Shown: in pieces, positions 51,619-61,799 of the stretch
How positions within the stretch are numbered: the first letter of the stretch is position 1
How the letters are laid out: each line of letters opens with the position of its first letter
Source of the DNA: Chryseobacterium foetidum
GTDB taxonomy: Bacteria; Bacteroidota; Bacteroidia; Flavobacteriales; Weeksellaceae
Assembly (NCBI RefSeq): GCF_025457425.1
Contig: NZ_JAMXIA010000001.1
Location: forward strand, 3,534,001-3,598,000
Length of the DNA: 64,000 bases
Direction: 5' to 3'
The notes under the pieces: model-generated
Told to the model about the DNA's origin: nothing
Databases searched by the model: none
What the model saw: only the letters and a program-made list of their open reading frames with translations
Position numbers and translations under genes: made by a program

Positions 51619-54600
51619 ATGAATAAAAGAATTTTCGTAGAAAAAAGAGGAATTTTCGATGTAGAAAGTCCAAAAATTTTTGATGAAGTAAAAGCGGTGG
51701 TTCCGTCAATCCAAAGCGTAAAAGTGTACAACGTTTACGATATTTTTGGTTTAAATGATGGTGAATTCGAAAAAGTGGTAAACAGCACATTTGTCGATCC
51801 GGTTACTGATATCCTGATCGAAGAAAATCCTGCAAAAGGAACTCATTTCGCACTGGAGTTTTTACCTGGACAGTACGATCAGCGTGCCGATTCTGCTCAG
51901 CAATGTATCGCTTTACTGACTGAGAATGAGAAGTCCAAAGTAAGAAGCGGTAAACTCATCGAGTTTGAAGGTGTTTCCGAATCTGACTTGATTAAAATCA
52001 AAGATCTTCTCATCAATAAAGTGGAATCTCAGGAGAAAGATTTATCAATTTTAGATATTCCTGCTGAAGAAACCCCATCTAAAGTGATTGTTCACGAAGG
52101 TTTTATCAATTTTGATGATGCTCAGCTGGAAGAATTCTTTAACAATCACGGTTTTGCTTTAGGCTTGGATGATTTAAAATTCATTCAGGAATATTTTAAA
52201 ACTGAACAGAGAAATCCTACGGAAACGGAACTGAAAGTTTTGGATACATACTGGAGCGACCACTGCCGTCACACCACATTTGAAACAGAACTGTCAAATA
52301 TTGAGTTTGAAGGACAGTTTAAACATACATTGGAAACGATTTTCAATGATTATATCGAAAAAAGAAAATTCTTAGGACGTGAACTGAAGCCCATTTCTCT
52401 AATGGATCTGGCAACAGTTTGCGGAAGATATTTTAGTAAAACTGGAAAGCTTGAAAATTTGGTGGTTTCAGATGAAATCAACGCCTGTACCATCCAGATC
52501 GAAGCTGAATACGATGGTAAAAAAGAACCTTGGTATTTATTATTTAAGAACGAAACACACAACCACCCAACAGAAATCGAACCATTTGGTGGTGCATCAA
52601 CGTGTTTAGGTGGTGCGATCAGAGATCCTTTGTCGGGACGTTCTTTCGTTTTCCAGGCGATGAGATTAACTGGAGCTGCTGATGTTTTGGAACCGGTTGA
52701 CAAAACTTTACCAGGCAAATTACCTCAGAAAACAATCACAAAACAGGCAGCAAACGGATATTCTTCTTACGGTAACCAAATCGGTTTGGCGACTACGATG
52801 GTTTCTGAGATTTACGACGAAGGCTACAAAGCAAAAAGAATGGAAGTTGGTTTCGTTGCCGGCGCCGTTCCTGTGGATTGGGTGAGACGTGAAAAGCCTG
52901 AAGCTGGCGACTCAATCATTATTTTAGGAGGTGCAACAGGTCGTGACGGTGTTGGCGGAGCAAGCGGAAGTTCAAAAGAGCAGGACGAGACTTCCATTCA
53001 CACAATGAGTTCTGAAGTTCAGAAAGGAAATGCCGTTGAAGAACGTAAAATCCAAAGACTATTCAGAAATCCTGAAGTAACGAGATTAATCAAAAAATCA
53101 AATGACTTTGGAGCTGGAGGTGTTTCTGTTGCTATCGGAGAAATCGCTGATTCTTTGGAAGTTAATCTTGATGTTTTACCTTTAAAATATGAAGGTTTAA
53201 ATGGAACCGAGCTTGCCATTTCTGAATCTCAGGAAAGAATGGCGGTTGTAGTTGAACCAAAAGACAAAGAACAGTTCATCAAATTCTGTGAAGCTGAAAA
53301 CATTGTGGCTGTTGAAGTGGCAAAAGTGACAGATTCCGGAAGAATGCAGATGTTCTGGAAAGGAGATAAAATTGTTGATCTTTCAAGAGAATTTCTCGAT
53401 ACGAACGGATGTTCTAAAAGTCAGGAAGTTAAGATCACGCATCTTAATGAATTAAAAGAAGAAGCACAGACTTTTAACGAAGAGAATTTCTTAAAAATAT
53501 TAAGCGATAAGAATGTAGCCTCTCAAAAAGGTTTATTGGAAATGTTCGATTCTTCTATTGGTGCGACTACGGTTGCGATGCCTTTAGGTGGGAGATACCA
53601 GCAGACTTTAATGGAAGGAAGTGCTCAGACGCTGCCGATTTTAGGCGCAAAAGATATCGAAACCGTGTCTTTGGCAAGTTGGGGATTTGATGCTGAAATT
53701 TCAAAGCAAAACTCTTTATTGGGAGCTTCTTATGCAGTCGTTGAAAGCGTTGCGAAAATCGTCGCAATGGGTGGCGATTATAAAAATATCAGATTCAGTT
53801 TTCAGGAATATTTTGAGAAACTAGGTCAGAATCCTGAAAAATGGGGCAAGCCTTTGGCGTCTCTTTTGGGTGCTTATGATGCTCAGATTAACTTCGGTTT
53901 AGCAGCAATCGGAGGTAAAGATTCAATGAGTGGAACATATCAGGATTTGAATGTTCCGCCAACATTGATTTCTTTCGCTTGTGCTAACGGAGAAAAGAAA
54001 AATGTCATCTCTCCGGAATTTAAACAGGCAGGAAACAAACTGTATTTCTTCAATCATATTCCGCAGGAAAACGGACTTCCAAACTATGATAAATTGAAAG
54101 ATGTTTACGAACTTATTTTTGAAAACATCAAGGCTGGAAAAGTGGTTTCTGTGAAGACAATCAAAGAAGGCGGAGTTGCAGTTGCTTTAGCAAAAATGAG
54201 TTTCGGAAACAGGTTGGGCGCTGAAATAAATGTTACTGACAAGAGTGTTTTATTAGCTAAAAATATTGGAAGTTTAATCATCGAATCGACCGAAGAAGTT
54301 AGTTCTGTTGATCTTCAACTAATCGGTGAAGTTGAAAATTCAAATATTCTCAAAATCAGTGGTTTAAATTTTGAAGTCGAAAAATTACTTGAAGCAAATA
54401 CAAAAACTTTTGAAAACCTTTTCTCAACAGTTGAAAAAGAAAAAATAACAGTTGAATTGGATTCAAAACTGAACTCAATCAACCCTAGAAATATTCAAAT
54501 TAAAAAGCACGGAATTGCTCAGCCAAGAGTTTTCTTACCAATTTTCCCAGGAACAAATTGTGAGTATGACACGCTAAATGCTTTCCAAAAAGAAGGTGCA

Positions 54601-55311
54601 ATTGTTAGCAGTTTGCCTCTAATTAATATCAATCATCAGTTGCTTGACGAAAGCATCGATGCGTGGGTAAAAGAAATTAAACAGTCGCAAATTTTAGCTT
54701 TCTCTGGAGGCTTCTCTGCGGGTGATGAACCGGATGGTTCTGCTAAGTTTATCGTGAATGTTTTGAAGAATGAAAAGATGAAAAATGCTGTTCACGAACT
54801 GCTCGACAGAGACGGAATGATCATCGGAATCTGTAACGGTTTTCAGGCTTTGGTAAAATCAGGATTGTTGCCTTACGGAAGAATTAAGGATCTGGATGAA
54901 AATTCTCCGACGTTAGCTCACAACGCGATCAGAAGACACATTTCTCAAATGGTCAATGTGAAAGTATTAAATGACGAATCTCCTTGGTTAAAAGGAATGA
55001 AAGATCAGGTTTTTACTATTCCAATTTCTCATGGAGAAGGTCGTTTTATGGCTTCGGAAGCTGAAATTCAGAAGCTGTACGAGAACGGACAGATTGCTAC
55101 TCAATATTTAGATTTAGATGGAAACATTGCTCACGGAATGCCGTTTAATCCAAACAACTCCTTGTTCGGTATTGAAGGAATAACAAGTCCGTGTGGAAAA
55201 ATCTATGGTAGAATGGGTCACCCTGAACGTTTTGCAGAAGGCCTAATGAAAAATATTCCATCGGCGAATTATCACAATATCTTTAAAAACGGAGTGGAGT
55301 ACTTTAAGTAA
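51619..55311 (+). CDS. purL: Phosphoribosylformylglycinamidine synthase
   Basis: 1230 residues, the large single-chain PurL type with fused glutaminase. It makes FGAM from FGAR, ATP and glutamine. Synthetase motifs: DTYWSDHCRHTTFETEL, KNETHNHPTEIEPFGGASTC, GGKDSMSGTYQD; glutaminase domain at the end: VFLPIFPGTNCEYDTLNAFQ, the Cys nucleophile in IIGICNGFQALVKSGLLPYG, and HGEGRF. No frameshift over 3.7 kb. Confidence 0.97.
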   Translation: MNKRIFVEKRGIFDVESPKIFDEVKAVVPSIQSVKVYNVYDIFGLNDGEFEKVVNSTFVDPVTDILIEENPAKGTHFALEFLPGQYDQRADSAQQCIALLTENEKSKVRSGKLIEFEGVSESDLIKIKDLLINKVESQEKDLSILDIPAEETPSKVIVHEGFINFDDAQLEEFFNNHGFALGLDDLKFIQEYFKTEQRNPTETELKVLDTYWSDHCRHTTFETELSNIEFEGQFKHTLETIFNDYIEKRKFLGRELKPISLMDLATVCGRYFSKTGKLENLVVSDEINACTIQIEAEYDGKKEPWYLLFKNETHNHPTEIEPFGGASTCLGGAIRDPLSGRSFVFQAMRLTGAADVLEPVDKTLPGKLPQKTITKQAANGYSSYGNQIGLATTMVSEIYDEGYKAKRMEVGFVAGAVPVDWVRREKPEAGDSIIILGGATGRDGVGGASGSSKEQDETSIHTMSSEVQKGNAVEERKIQRLFRNPEVTRLIKKSNDFGAGGVSVAIGEIADSLEVNLDVLPLKYEGLNGTELAISESQERMAVVVEPKDKEQFIKFCEAENIVAVEVAKVTDSGRMQMFWKGDKIVDLSREFLDTNGCSKSQEVKITHLNELKEEAQTFNEENFLKILSDKNVASQKGLLEMFDSSIGATTVAMPLGGRYQQTLMEGSAQTLPILGAKDIETVSLASWGFDAEISKQNSLLGASYAVVESVAKIVAMGGDYKNIRFSFQEYFEKLGQNPEKWGKPLASLLGAYDAQINFGLAAIGGKDSMSGTYQDLNVPPTLISFACANGEKKNVISPEFKQAGNKLYFFNHIPQENGLPNYDKLKDVYELIFENIKAGKVVSVKTIKEGGVAVALAKMSFGNRLGAEINVTDKSVLLAKNIGSLIIESTEEVSSVDLQLIGEVENSNILKISGLNFEVEKLLEANTKTFENLFSTVEKEKITVELDSKLNSINPRNIQIKKHGIAQPRVFLPIFPGTNCEYDTLNAFQKEGAIVSSLPLININHQLLDESIDAWVKEIKQSQILAFSGGFSAGDEPDGSAKFIVNVLKNEKMKNAVHELLDRDGMIIGICNGFQALVKSGLLPYGRIKDLDENSPTLAHNAIRRHISQMVNVKVLNDESPWLKGMKDQVFTIPISHGEGRFMASEAEIQKLYENGQIATQYLDLDGNIAHGMPFNPNNSLFGIEGITSPCGKIYGRMGHPERFAEGLMKNIPSANYHNIFKNGVEYFK

Positions 55312-55372
55312 GCAGACGGCTTTTGGCAATTTGCTTTTGGCTTTAAAAATACTTAGTTTAAATACAACTATC

Positions 55373-55405
55373 AAACCTAACGGGTTTTCAAAACCCGTTA
55401 GGTTT
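55373..55405. repeat. Perfect 33-bp palindrome (AACCTAACGGGTTTT type)
   Basis: Two 16-base arms, AAACCTAACGGGTTTT and AAAACCCGTTAGGTTT, around a single C. It lies in the purL-barstar gap. The sequence resembles a widespread Bacteroidota dispersed palindrome. It could act as a terminator after purL. Confidence 0.8.
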
Positions 55406-55439
55406 CCAGATAACGACTTGTTGAAATATTTATATTAAT

Positions 55440-55826
55440 TTGGATACTTCAAATAAAAATAACAAAAAACCGGCTGTCATCAATGGCAGCCATTTTTCTG
55501 ATTTATCAGGTTTCTACGAAGAAGTTTCTCAGATTTTAATAAAAGATGAAGACTGGAAAGTAGGAACGCTCGACGGATTTGATGACATTCTATATGGGTT
55601 TCAGGGAGAAATTATCTGGAAAGAATCTGAAAAATCAAAAGCTGATTTAGGTTTTGAAGCAACGAAAGAATTTTATGAAAATAAGATCAAACAGGGAAAG
55701 CCTTTCAATATCAATCTGGCTCAACAAAAACTGGATGATTTAATTGCCGGAAAAGGGCAGAGCTTATTTGAAATTTTAATTGAAATTATAGAATCACACA
55801 AAAATATTTCGCTGATTTTAGAGTGA
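55440..55826 (+). CDS. Barstar-family protein (ribonuclease inhibitor-like)
   Basis: 128 residues from TTG; no ATG is available upstream in frame. VINGSHFSDLSGFYEEVSQI and LIKDEDWKVGTLDGFDDILYG match the barstar fold, in which the helix 'FYEEV' and the acidic loop 'DGFDDILYG' face the RNase active site. Barstar proteins neutralise barnase-like RNases; no barnase is encoded nearby, so it may guard against an incoming toxin or act elsewhere. The C-terminal half is longer than in classic barstar. Confidence 0.85.
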   Translation: MDTSNKNNKKPAVINGSHFSDLSGFYEEVSQILIKDEDWKVGTLDGFDDILYGFQGEIIWKESEKSKADLGFEATKEFYENKIKQGKPFNINLAQQKLDDLIAGKGQSLFEILIEIIESHKNISLILE

Positions 55827-55899
55827 ATTTTGAAACGAATTTTACCATTTTTATAACGCGATGATCTGTGAAAATCTGTGAAATCTGTGCGACAAAACT

Positions 55900-56256
55900 T
55901 CACGCAAAAATATACTTCCAATACACCAAAATTCCCACAATCACAGAAAGAATAGCCATTAAAACCACTGCACCCGCAGAAATATCTTTTATAAAACCAA
56001 TCCTCCTGTCAAATTCAGGTTGAATAAAATCACATATTCTCTCAATAGCTGTGTTGAAAATCTCAGCACTCAAAACCCCAAAAGAAACTGAAAGAACCAA
56101 AACAGTATCCAGATTGGAAAGTTTCAGATAAAAAATCAAAAAGATATTAATAAGCAACGCCAAAACTTCAAGCTGAAAATTTCTTTCAGATTTCAACATC
56201 AGAAAAACACCTCTGAATGCATTTGATAAACTTTTATGGACAGGAGGCTTGCGCAT
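55900..56256 (-). CDS. dgkA: Diacylglycerol kinase (DgkA family)
   Basis: 118 residues from the ATG at 56256 (the longer frame upstream is not family-like). Three membrane helices; signature SAEIFNTAIERICDFIQPEF with the catalytic Glu residues, preceded by FRGVFLMLKSERNFQLEVLA. The small membrane kinases phosphorylate diacylglycerol or, in many bacteria, undecaprenol for cell wall lipid recycling. Divergent from dnaN. Confidence 0.92.
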   Translation of the reverse strand: MRKPPVHKSLSNAFRGVFLMLKSERNFQLEVLALLINIFLIFYLKLSNLDTVLVLSVSFGVLSAEIFNTAIERICDFIQPEFDRRIGFIKDISAGAVVLMAILSVIVGILVYWKYIFA

Positions 56257-56445
56257 TATTTTAAATTTAAACAAAAATAAGAACTTTAGCCGAAGCATCG
56301 ATCTTAAAACGAGTATTGCCCGCAATTCCGCATCCAATGAAAGCGAATTATTTGATGTATGTTAATAACTCTGAGAATTATTCTTTTCCATCTGTTTTCT
56401 ATTTGTTATATTTGTAAAAACTTATTTTAAATCTATGAAATTGCG

Positions 56446-56480
56446 TTTGTTTTCTAAAATAAACTTTTGTTTTAGTTTTG
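56446..56480 (+). promoter_or_regulatory. dnaN promoter (TTTG-N23-TAGTTTTG)
   Basis: -33 TTTG at 56446-56449 and -7 TAGTTTTG at 56473-56480, spacer 23. This is the only candidate here with both elements. A further TATATTTG lies at 56407-56414. Confidence 0.55.
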
Positions 56481-56520
56481 CGATTACATATGACCTATTA
56501 AAAACAATAATAATCTACAT

Positions 56521-57651
56521 ATGAAATTTATTATTTCAAGTGGTGAACTTCAGAAAGCATTGCAAACTGTAAGTGGCGTAATATCAAGTTCTCAGTCGAG
56601 ACCGATTTTAGAAAACTATCTTTTTGAGTTAAACGAAAATAACCTTACCATAACCGCGTCTGACGGCGAAACAACTTTGGTCACTTCATTGGATGTAAAG
56701 TCTGATGATTCAGGTAAATTTGCGGTTCCTGCGAAAATTTTTCAGGATTTTATTAAAACGTATGGCGAACAGCCGCTGACGCTTGTTGTAAAAGACAATG
56801 CAGAAGGAACTGGCAGCCAACTTGAGATTTTAGATGAGAAAGATAATTTTGCCGTTGCATTAGACAACGCAGACGATTATCCTGAACTTCCGGAATTTGA
56901 ATCTGCGCAAAGCGTGACTATGCCTGCCGGAGTTTTATCTGAAGCTTTAACCAACACACTCTTTGCAACCAGCAACGATTCTCTCCGTCCGGTAATGACT
57001 GGAGTTTTGTTCCAGTTTGGTGAAAACGAAACAAATTTTGTTTCTACAGATTCCCACAGATTGGTTGTTTACAAAAGAACTGATTTGATGAATGCCGAGC
57101 CAATGGAATTCATCATGCCTAAAAAACCTCTGAATATTTTCAAAAATATTTTAGCAAGCTCTAACGGAGATGTTGTCATTGAATTTAATGACAATATGGC
57201 TAAATTTACTTTTGATAAAAATATCTGGATCTGTAGATTAATCGACGGCAAATACCCAAATTATACTGCGGTAATCCCGAAAGAAAATCCAAATTTACTG
57301 ACGATCAACAGGAATCTTTTGTTAAGTGCTATCAAAAGAGCTTCGATTATGTCTAATAAATCTACAAACCAGGTTAGATTTAAACTTTCAGGTAACATTT
57401 TGCATCTTCACGCAGAAGATACAGAATATGCAAACAAAGCAGACATGCAGATTCCTTGTGACTACAATGGGGAAGACATCAATATCGGTTTCAGTTCAAA
57501 ATTTTTGACAGAAATGTTGGGGATTTTAAGTGCAGACGATATTACCATGAAAATGTCGCAGCCAAACAGACCTGGAATCATCGAGCCATTGGATGGTTTG
57601 GAAGAAAACGAAAATATCTTAATGCTTTCAATGCCGGTGATCGGATTGTAA
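56521..57651 (+). CDS. dnaN: DNA polymerase III beta subunit (sliding clamp)
   Basis: 376 residues, three clamp domains: SRPILENYLFELNENNLTIT, SDSLRPVMTGVLFQFGENET-like (NDSLRPVMTGVLFQF), STDSHRLVVYKR, and the C-terminal LMLSMPVIGL that binds clamp partners. It holds the polymerase on DNA. Here it is apart from dnaA and gyrB. Strong terminator behind it. Confidence 0.97.
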   Translation: MKFIISSGELQKALQTVSGVISSSQSRPILENYLFELNENNLTITASDGETTLVTSLDVKSDDSGKFAVPAKIFQDFIKTYGEQPLTLVVKDNAEGTGSQLEILDEKDNFAVALDNADDYPELPEFESAQSVTMPAGVLSEALTNTLFATSNDSLRPVMTGVLFQFGENETNFVSTDSHRLVVYKRTDLMNAEPMEFIMPKKPLNIFKNILASSNGDVVIEFNDNMAKFTFDKNIWICRLIDGKYPNYTAVIPKENPNLLTINRNLLLSAIKRASIMSNKSTNQVRFKLSGNILHLHAEDTEYANKADMQIPCDYNGEDINIGFSSKFLTEMLGILSADDITMKMSQPNRPGIIEPLDGLEENENILMLSMPVIGL

Positions 57652-57673
57652 GATTAAAATTTAATTGAATATA

Positions 57674-57706
57674 AAAGGTTTTGGTTATCCAAAGCCTTTT
57701 TTTTTT
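57674..57706 (+). terminator. Terminator of dnaN
   Basis: 11-bp stem AAAGGTTTTGG/CCAAAGCCTTT (one G-T), TTAT loop, T run. Confidence 0.9.
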
Positions 57707-57822
57707 GTGTTTTTTTATGAGTTAAATTATTTCGGCAATTCTTAAAAAAACACGATATTTGTTGACATAAAAAATGGCTTTACATTTCTTTTTTTAAAGC
57801 TTAAATTTCAAATTCATCATTA

Positions 57823-60225
57823 ATGAAAATATCAAATAACTGGCTTAAAGATTTTATCAAAACAGATATTAAAACCGAGAGAATCGGCGAATTTCTTACC
57901 GATATTGGTCTTGAGGTTGAAGGAATAGAAAAATTTGAAAACATTAAAGGCAGCCTTGAAGGAATTGTCGTAGGAAAAGTTTTGACCTGCGAAAAACATC
58001 CCAATGCTGACAAATTAAACAAAACCACTGTAGACGTCGGAACAGGAAAAATTCTGAACATCGTTTGTGGTGCTCCAAATGTGGCTGAAGGTCAAACTGT
58101 ACCTGTGGCTGTTGTGGGAACGAAAATCTACGCCAAAGACGGAAGCTTTTTTGAAATTAAAGAAGCAAAAATCCGTGGTGAAGTTTCACAGGGGATGATT
58201 TGTGCTGAAGACGAGCTGGGACTGAGCGATGATCACGGCGGAATCATGGTTTTGGATGAAGCCAAATACGAAGTAGGAAAGAAGTTTGCAGAATATTTCG
58301 ATCTTGCAAATGATGAAGTTTTTGAAATCGGTTTAACGCCGAACAGAACTGATGCAATGTCACATTACGGCGTGGCGAGAGATCTTTTTGCCTACCTTTC
58401 AACCAACCAGCAGAAGTCGGAATTCAATAAAGTTTCTTCTGAAGTATTGAATAATGAAGGTTCACACAGCTTCTCACTTGAAGTTGAAAATACAGAACTC
58501 ACACCGAGATACATCGGTGCTGTGATTGAAAACGTGAAGGTTGCAGAATCTCCATCGTGGCTGAAAGACAGATTAAAAGCTATCGGACTGAGCCCAATCA
58601 ACAATATTGTAGATATTACAAATTATATTCTTCATGGCCTTGGACAGCCGCTTCATGCTTTTGATGCTGATAAAATTGAAGGCAAAAAAGTGAAAGTAGG
58701 AACCGTTGTTGAAGGGACAAAATTCACGACTTTAGATGGTGTTGAAAGAACTTTAAATGGCTCAGAAATCATCATCAAAGACGGAAATGATAATCCTTTG
58801 TGTATTGCCGGAGTGTTCGGAGGTTTAAATTCCGGAGTTTCCGCGGAGACAAAGACAATTTTCCTTGAAAGTGCTTATTTCAATCCGGTTGCGGTAAGAA
58901 AAGCAGCAAAAGCACACGGTTTAAACACCGACGCATCATTCAGATTTGAAAGAGGTGTTGATCCGAATATTACAAGAACTGCACTTACGCATGCTGTTAA
59001 GTTAATTACTGAATTGGCTGAAGGTAAGTTGGTTGGAGAAATTCTTGAGGAATATCCTGAGAAAATCAAAGACAGTTATGTGATCATCAGATTCTCAAAA
59101 ATCGAGCAGATTTTAGGAACAAAAATTCACAGAGAAAAAGTAAAAGAGATTTTAAAAGCACTTGATATTCAGGTTTTAAACGAAATTCAGAATGGTTTTG
59201 AAGTTTCGGTACCTGCGTACAGAGCCGATGTGACGAGGGAAATCGACATTATTGAAGAACTTTTAAGAATCTACGGTTACAACAAAATTGATGCTCCGCA
59301 AAAAATTTCGTTTACTCCTGTTAAATTAAATGCAAAAGATCAGGACGAGCTTGAAAATTCGTGGGCAAGAACGCTTCAGAGCTTAGGTTTCAATGAAGTA
59401 ATGAACAATTCTTTGACTTCTGTAAAAGATGAAACAGATGCTGTAAAATTATTAAATCCTCTTAGCAACGATTTGGCATTTATGAGAAAGTCTTTACTGG
59501 AAGGGCTTTTACAAAATGCAATTTACAATATCAACAGAAAAAATCAGGATATCAAGTTTTTTGAATTTGGTAAAATTTATCATAAAAAGGAGAAATACGA
59601 AGAGAGAAAACAGCTTGCGGTTTTAGTTTCGGGAAGAAATGTTGCAGAAAACTGGCTTCAGCCAAAATCAGCGACAGATTTCTATAATCTGAAAGCTTAT
59701 GTAAAAGTTTTACTTGAAAAATTAGCGATTGATTACAAAGAGATTGCTTCATCTGACGAAAGATTTTCTGATGCTTTGGAATACGAGTGCAATGGCGAAA
59801 CTTTGGTGAAAATAGGGAAGGTGGCTCATCAGATGCTGAAAGATTTTGATGTCGATCAGGATTGTTTCTACGCAGAAATCGAACTGGAATTGGCTCAAAA
59901 ATTAAGATCTGAAAACGAACTGAAGTTTAAAGATATTCCGAAATTCAATAAAATAAGAAGAGACTTGGCTTTGCTGATTGATAAAAATGTTCAGTATCAG
60001 GATCTTTATCAGACTGCGAAAAAGAATAAGTCGCCGTACATCAAAAACATCAATCTATTTGACGTTTATGAAGGGAAAAATCTTCCTGAAGGCAAGAAAT
60101 CTTATGCCATGAGTTTTGAACTTTTAAATGAAGAAAAAACTTTGGAAGAAAAAGAAATTGCTTCTGTGATGGATTCTTTAATTAAGTCTTTCCAGAAAGA
60201 ATTCAATGCAGAATTGAGATCTTAG
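57823..60225 (+). CDS. pheT: Phenylalanine-tRNA ligase beta subunit
   Basis: 800 residues. Domains in order: N-terminal with tRNA-binding EMAP-like segment (GIVVGKVLTCEKHPNADKLN, CGAPNVAEGQTVPVA), editing B3/B4 region (DITNYILHGLGQPLHAFDAD), B5 (VSVPAYRADVTREIDIIEEL), catalytic-core-like domain and the C-terminal anticodon-binding FDX-ACB domain (KFNKIRRDLALLIDKNVQYQ). With PheS it charges tRNA-Phe; pheS is not in the window. Confidence 0.97.
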   Translation: MKISNNWLKDFIKTDIKTERIGEFLTDIGLEVEGIEKFENIKGSLEGIVVGKVLTCEKHPNADKLNKTTVDVGTGKILNIVCGAPNVAEGQTVPVAVVGTKIYAKDGSFFEIKEAKIRGEVSQGMICAEDELGLSDDHGGIMVLDEAKYEVGKKFAEYFDLANDEVFEIGLTPNRTDAMSHYGVARDLFAYLSTNQQKSEFNKVSSEVLNNEGSHSFSLEVENTELTPRYIGAVIENVKVAESPSWLKDRLKAIGLSPINNIVDITNYILHGLGQPLHAFDADKIEGKKVKVGTVVEGTKFTTLDGVERTLNGSEIIIKDGNDNPLCIAGVFGGLNSGVSAETKTIFLESAYFNPVAVRKAAKAHGLNTDASFRFERGVDPNITRTALTHAVKLITELAEGKLVGEILEEYPEKIKDSYVIIRFSKIEQILGTKIHREKVKEILKALDIQVLNEIQNGFEVSVPAYRADVTREIDIIEELLRIYGYNKIDAPQKISFTPVKLNAKDQDELENSWARTLQSLGFNEVMNNSLTSVKDETDAVKLLNPLSNDLAFMRKSLLEGLLQNAIYNINRKNQDIKFFEFGKIYHKKEKYEERKQLAVLVSGRNVAENWLQPKSATDFYNLKAYVKVLLEKLAIDYKEIASSDERFSDALEYECNGETLVKIGKVAHQMLKDFDVDQDCFYAEIELELAQKLRSENELKFKDIPKFNKIRRDLALLIDKNVQYQDLYQTAKKNKSPYIKNINLFDVYEGKNLPEGKKSYAMSFELLNEEKTLEEKEIASVMDSLIKSFQKEFNAELRS

Positions 60226-60250
60226 AAATAAGATTCATATTTAAATACAG

Positions 60251-60277
60251 GACTGTTCGCAAGAGCAGTCTTTTTTT
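60251..60277 (+). terminator. Terminator of pheT
   Basis: 8-bp stem GACTGTTC/GAGCAGTC (one G-T), GCAA tetraloop, seven T. Confidence 0.9.
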
Positions 60278-60325
60278 ATGACCAAACACTAAACTTTTAA
60301 TTATATTTACGTTTTACAAAACTAA

Positions 60326-61738
60326 ATGCAGAAAAAACTAAAACTTTGGGACGCCATCATGCTCGTAATGGGTTCAATGATCGGAAGCGGAATCTTTATC
60401 GTCAGCTCAGATATCATGAGAAATCTTGGCTCCGGCTGGTGGCTCGCGATCGTCTGGATTATCACCGGTGTGATGACGGTGGCGGCAGCAATCAGCTATG
60501 GCGAACTGTCAGCGATATTTCCGAAAGCCGGCGGACAGTACGTCTATTTAAAAGAAATTTTCGGAAGAAGGATTGGTTTTTTATACGGATGGGGACTTTT
60601 TTCTGTGATACAAACCGGAACAATTGCCGCAGTGGCGGTAGCTTTCGGAAAATTTACAGCGTATTTGATTCCTGCTTTAAATAACGCTCAACCCATTTTT
60701 CAGCAAGGAGAATTTAAAATCACCTTCATTCAGATTCTGGCGATTGTCGTGATTATGCTGCTCACTTTCATTAATACAAAAGGTGTGGAAAGCGGTAAAT
60801 TTTTACAAAACCTTTTCACAGGATCAAAAATTTTAGCGTTAATAGGAATTATTGTGGCTGGAATTTTCTTTGTAAGCAACAGTTACTTATCAGAAAATTT
60901 CAGTGGAGGCTTAAATGCATTTAATAATTTAGAAAAAGATTCTTTAGGAAATTTTCTTCAAACAGGTTGGAAATCAGTTTCAGGTCTAACGCTTTTTGGT
61001 GGAATCGCATCGGCAATGGTGGGAGCCGTCTTCAGTTCTGTGGCTTGGGAAAGCGTGACTTTCGTTTCAGGTGAAATTGAAAATCCAAAGAAAAATGTTG
61101 TAAGATCAATGATTTTCGGAACTTCGGCGGTGATGGTGCTTTATCTGGCAGTGAACATGGTTTATCTTTCAACTTTATCACGAGATCAAATCGCTTTTGC
61201 AGCGGACGACAGAGTGGCAGTTTCATCAGCACTGGCAATTTTCGGAAATACAGGAACTTTGATTATCGCTTTGCTTGTGATGATTTCAACATTTGGCTGT
61301 AATAACGGACTTATTTTATCAGGTGCAAGAGTTTTTCAGACCATGTCAAAAGACGGAATGTTTTTTAAATCGGCTTCCGAAAACAACAAAAATCAGGTGC
61401 CGGAAAATGCTTTGTGGATGCAGGGAGTCTGGGCGAGCGTTCTTTGTCTGAGCGGTCAGTACGGGAATCTGCTTGATATGATTTCATTTGTTATCGTTCT
61501 TTTCTACATGATTACCGTTTTCGGGGTGATTTATTTAAGATTTAAAAAGCCTGAACTTGAAAGACCATACAAAACATGGCTTTATCCTGTGACACCGCTT
61601 GTTTATCTGGTGATTGGTACTGCCTTTTGTGTACTTCTTTTGTTTTTTAAAACCCAGTACACGTGGCCCGGATTGCTTTTGGTGCTGATTGGTCTTCCTA
61701 TTTATTACTTCATCAATTCCAGCAAAAAGGATGTTTGA
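60326..61738 (+). CDS. APC family amino acid permease
   Basis: 470 residues with twelve predicted membrane helices. The TM1 unwound motif is GSMIGSGIFIVSS; TM2-3 have YGELSAIFPKAGGQYVYLKE; TM6 has GAVFSSVAWESVTFVSGEIE. The end, PYKTWLYPVTPLVYLVIGTA, fits the LAT/basic-neutral amino acid type of the superfamily. Substrate cannot be told. Transcribed alone before the T6SS operon. Confidence 0.93.
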   Translation: MQKKLKLWDAIMLVMGSMIGSGIFIVSSDIMRNLGSGWWLAIVWIITGVMTVAAAISYGELSAIFPKAGGQYVYLKEIFGRRIGFLYGWGLFSVIQTGTIAAVAVAFGKFTAYLIPALNNAQPIFQQGEFKITFIQILAIVVIMLLTFINTKGVESGKFLQNLFTGSKILALIGIIVAGIFFVSNSYLSENFSGGLNAFNNLEKDSLGNFLQTGWKSVSGLTLFGGIASAMVGAVFSSVAWESVTFVSGEIENPKKNVVRSMIFGTSAVMVLYLAVNMVYLSTLSRDQIAFAADDRVAVSSALAIFGNTGTLIIALLVMISTFGCNNGLILSGARVFQTMSKDGMFFKSASENNKNQVPENALWMQGVWASVLCLSGQYGNLLDMISFVIVLFYMITVFGVIYLRFKKPELERPYKTWLYPVTPLVYLVIGTAFCVLLLFFKTQYTWPGLLLVLIGLPIYYFINSSKKDV

Positions 61739-61799
61739 TTTTTCATAAAAAATGTTTATTTTGGTATAACCAATTCCTTAATAAATATGAAGTCAGTTT

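Noticed and set aside
56257..56337. Longer N-terminus of dgkA
   Set aside because: The extra residues are unlike the family and the ATG at 56256 gives the usual length.
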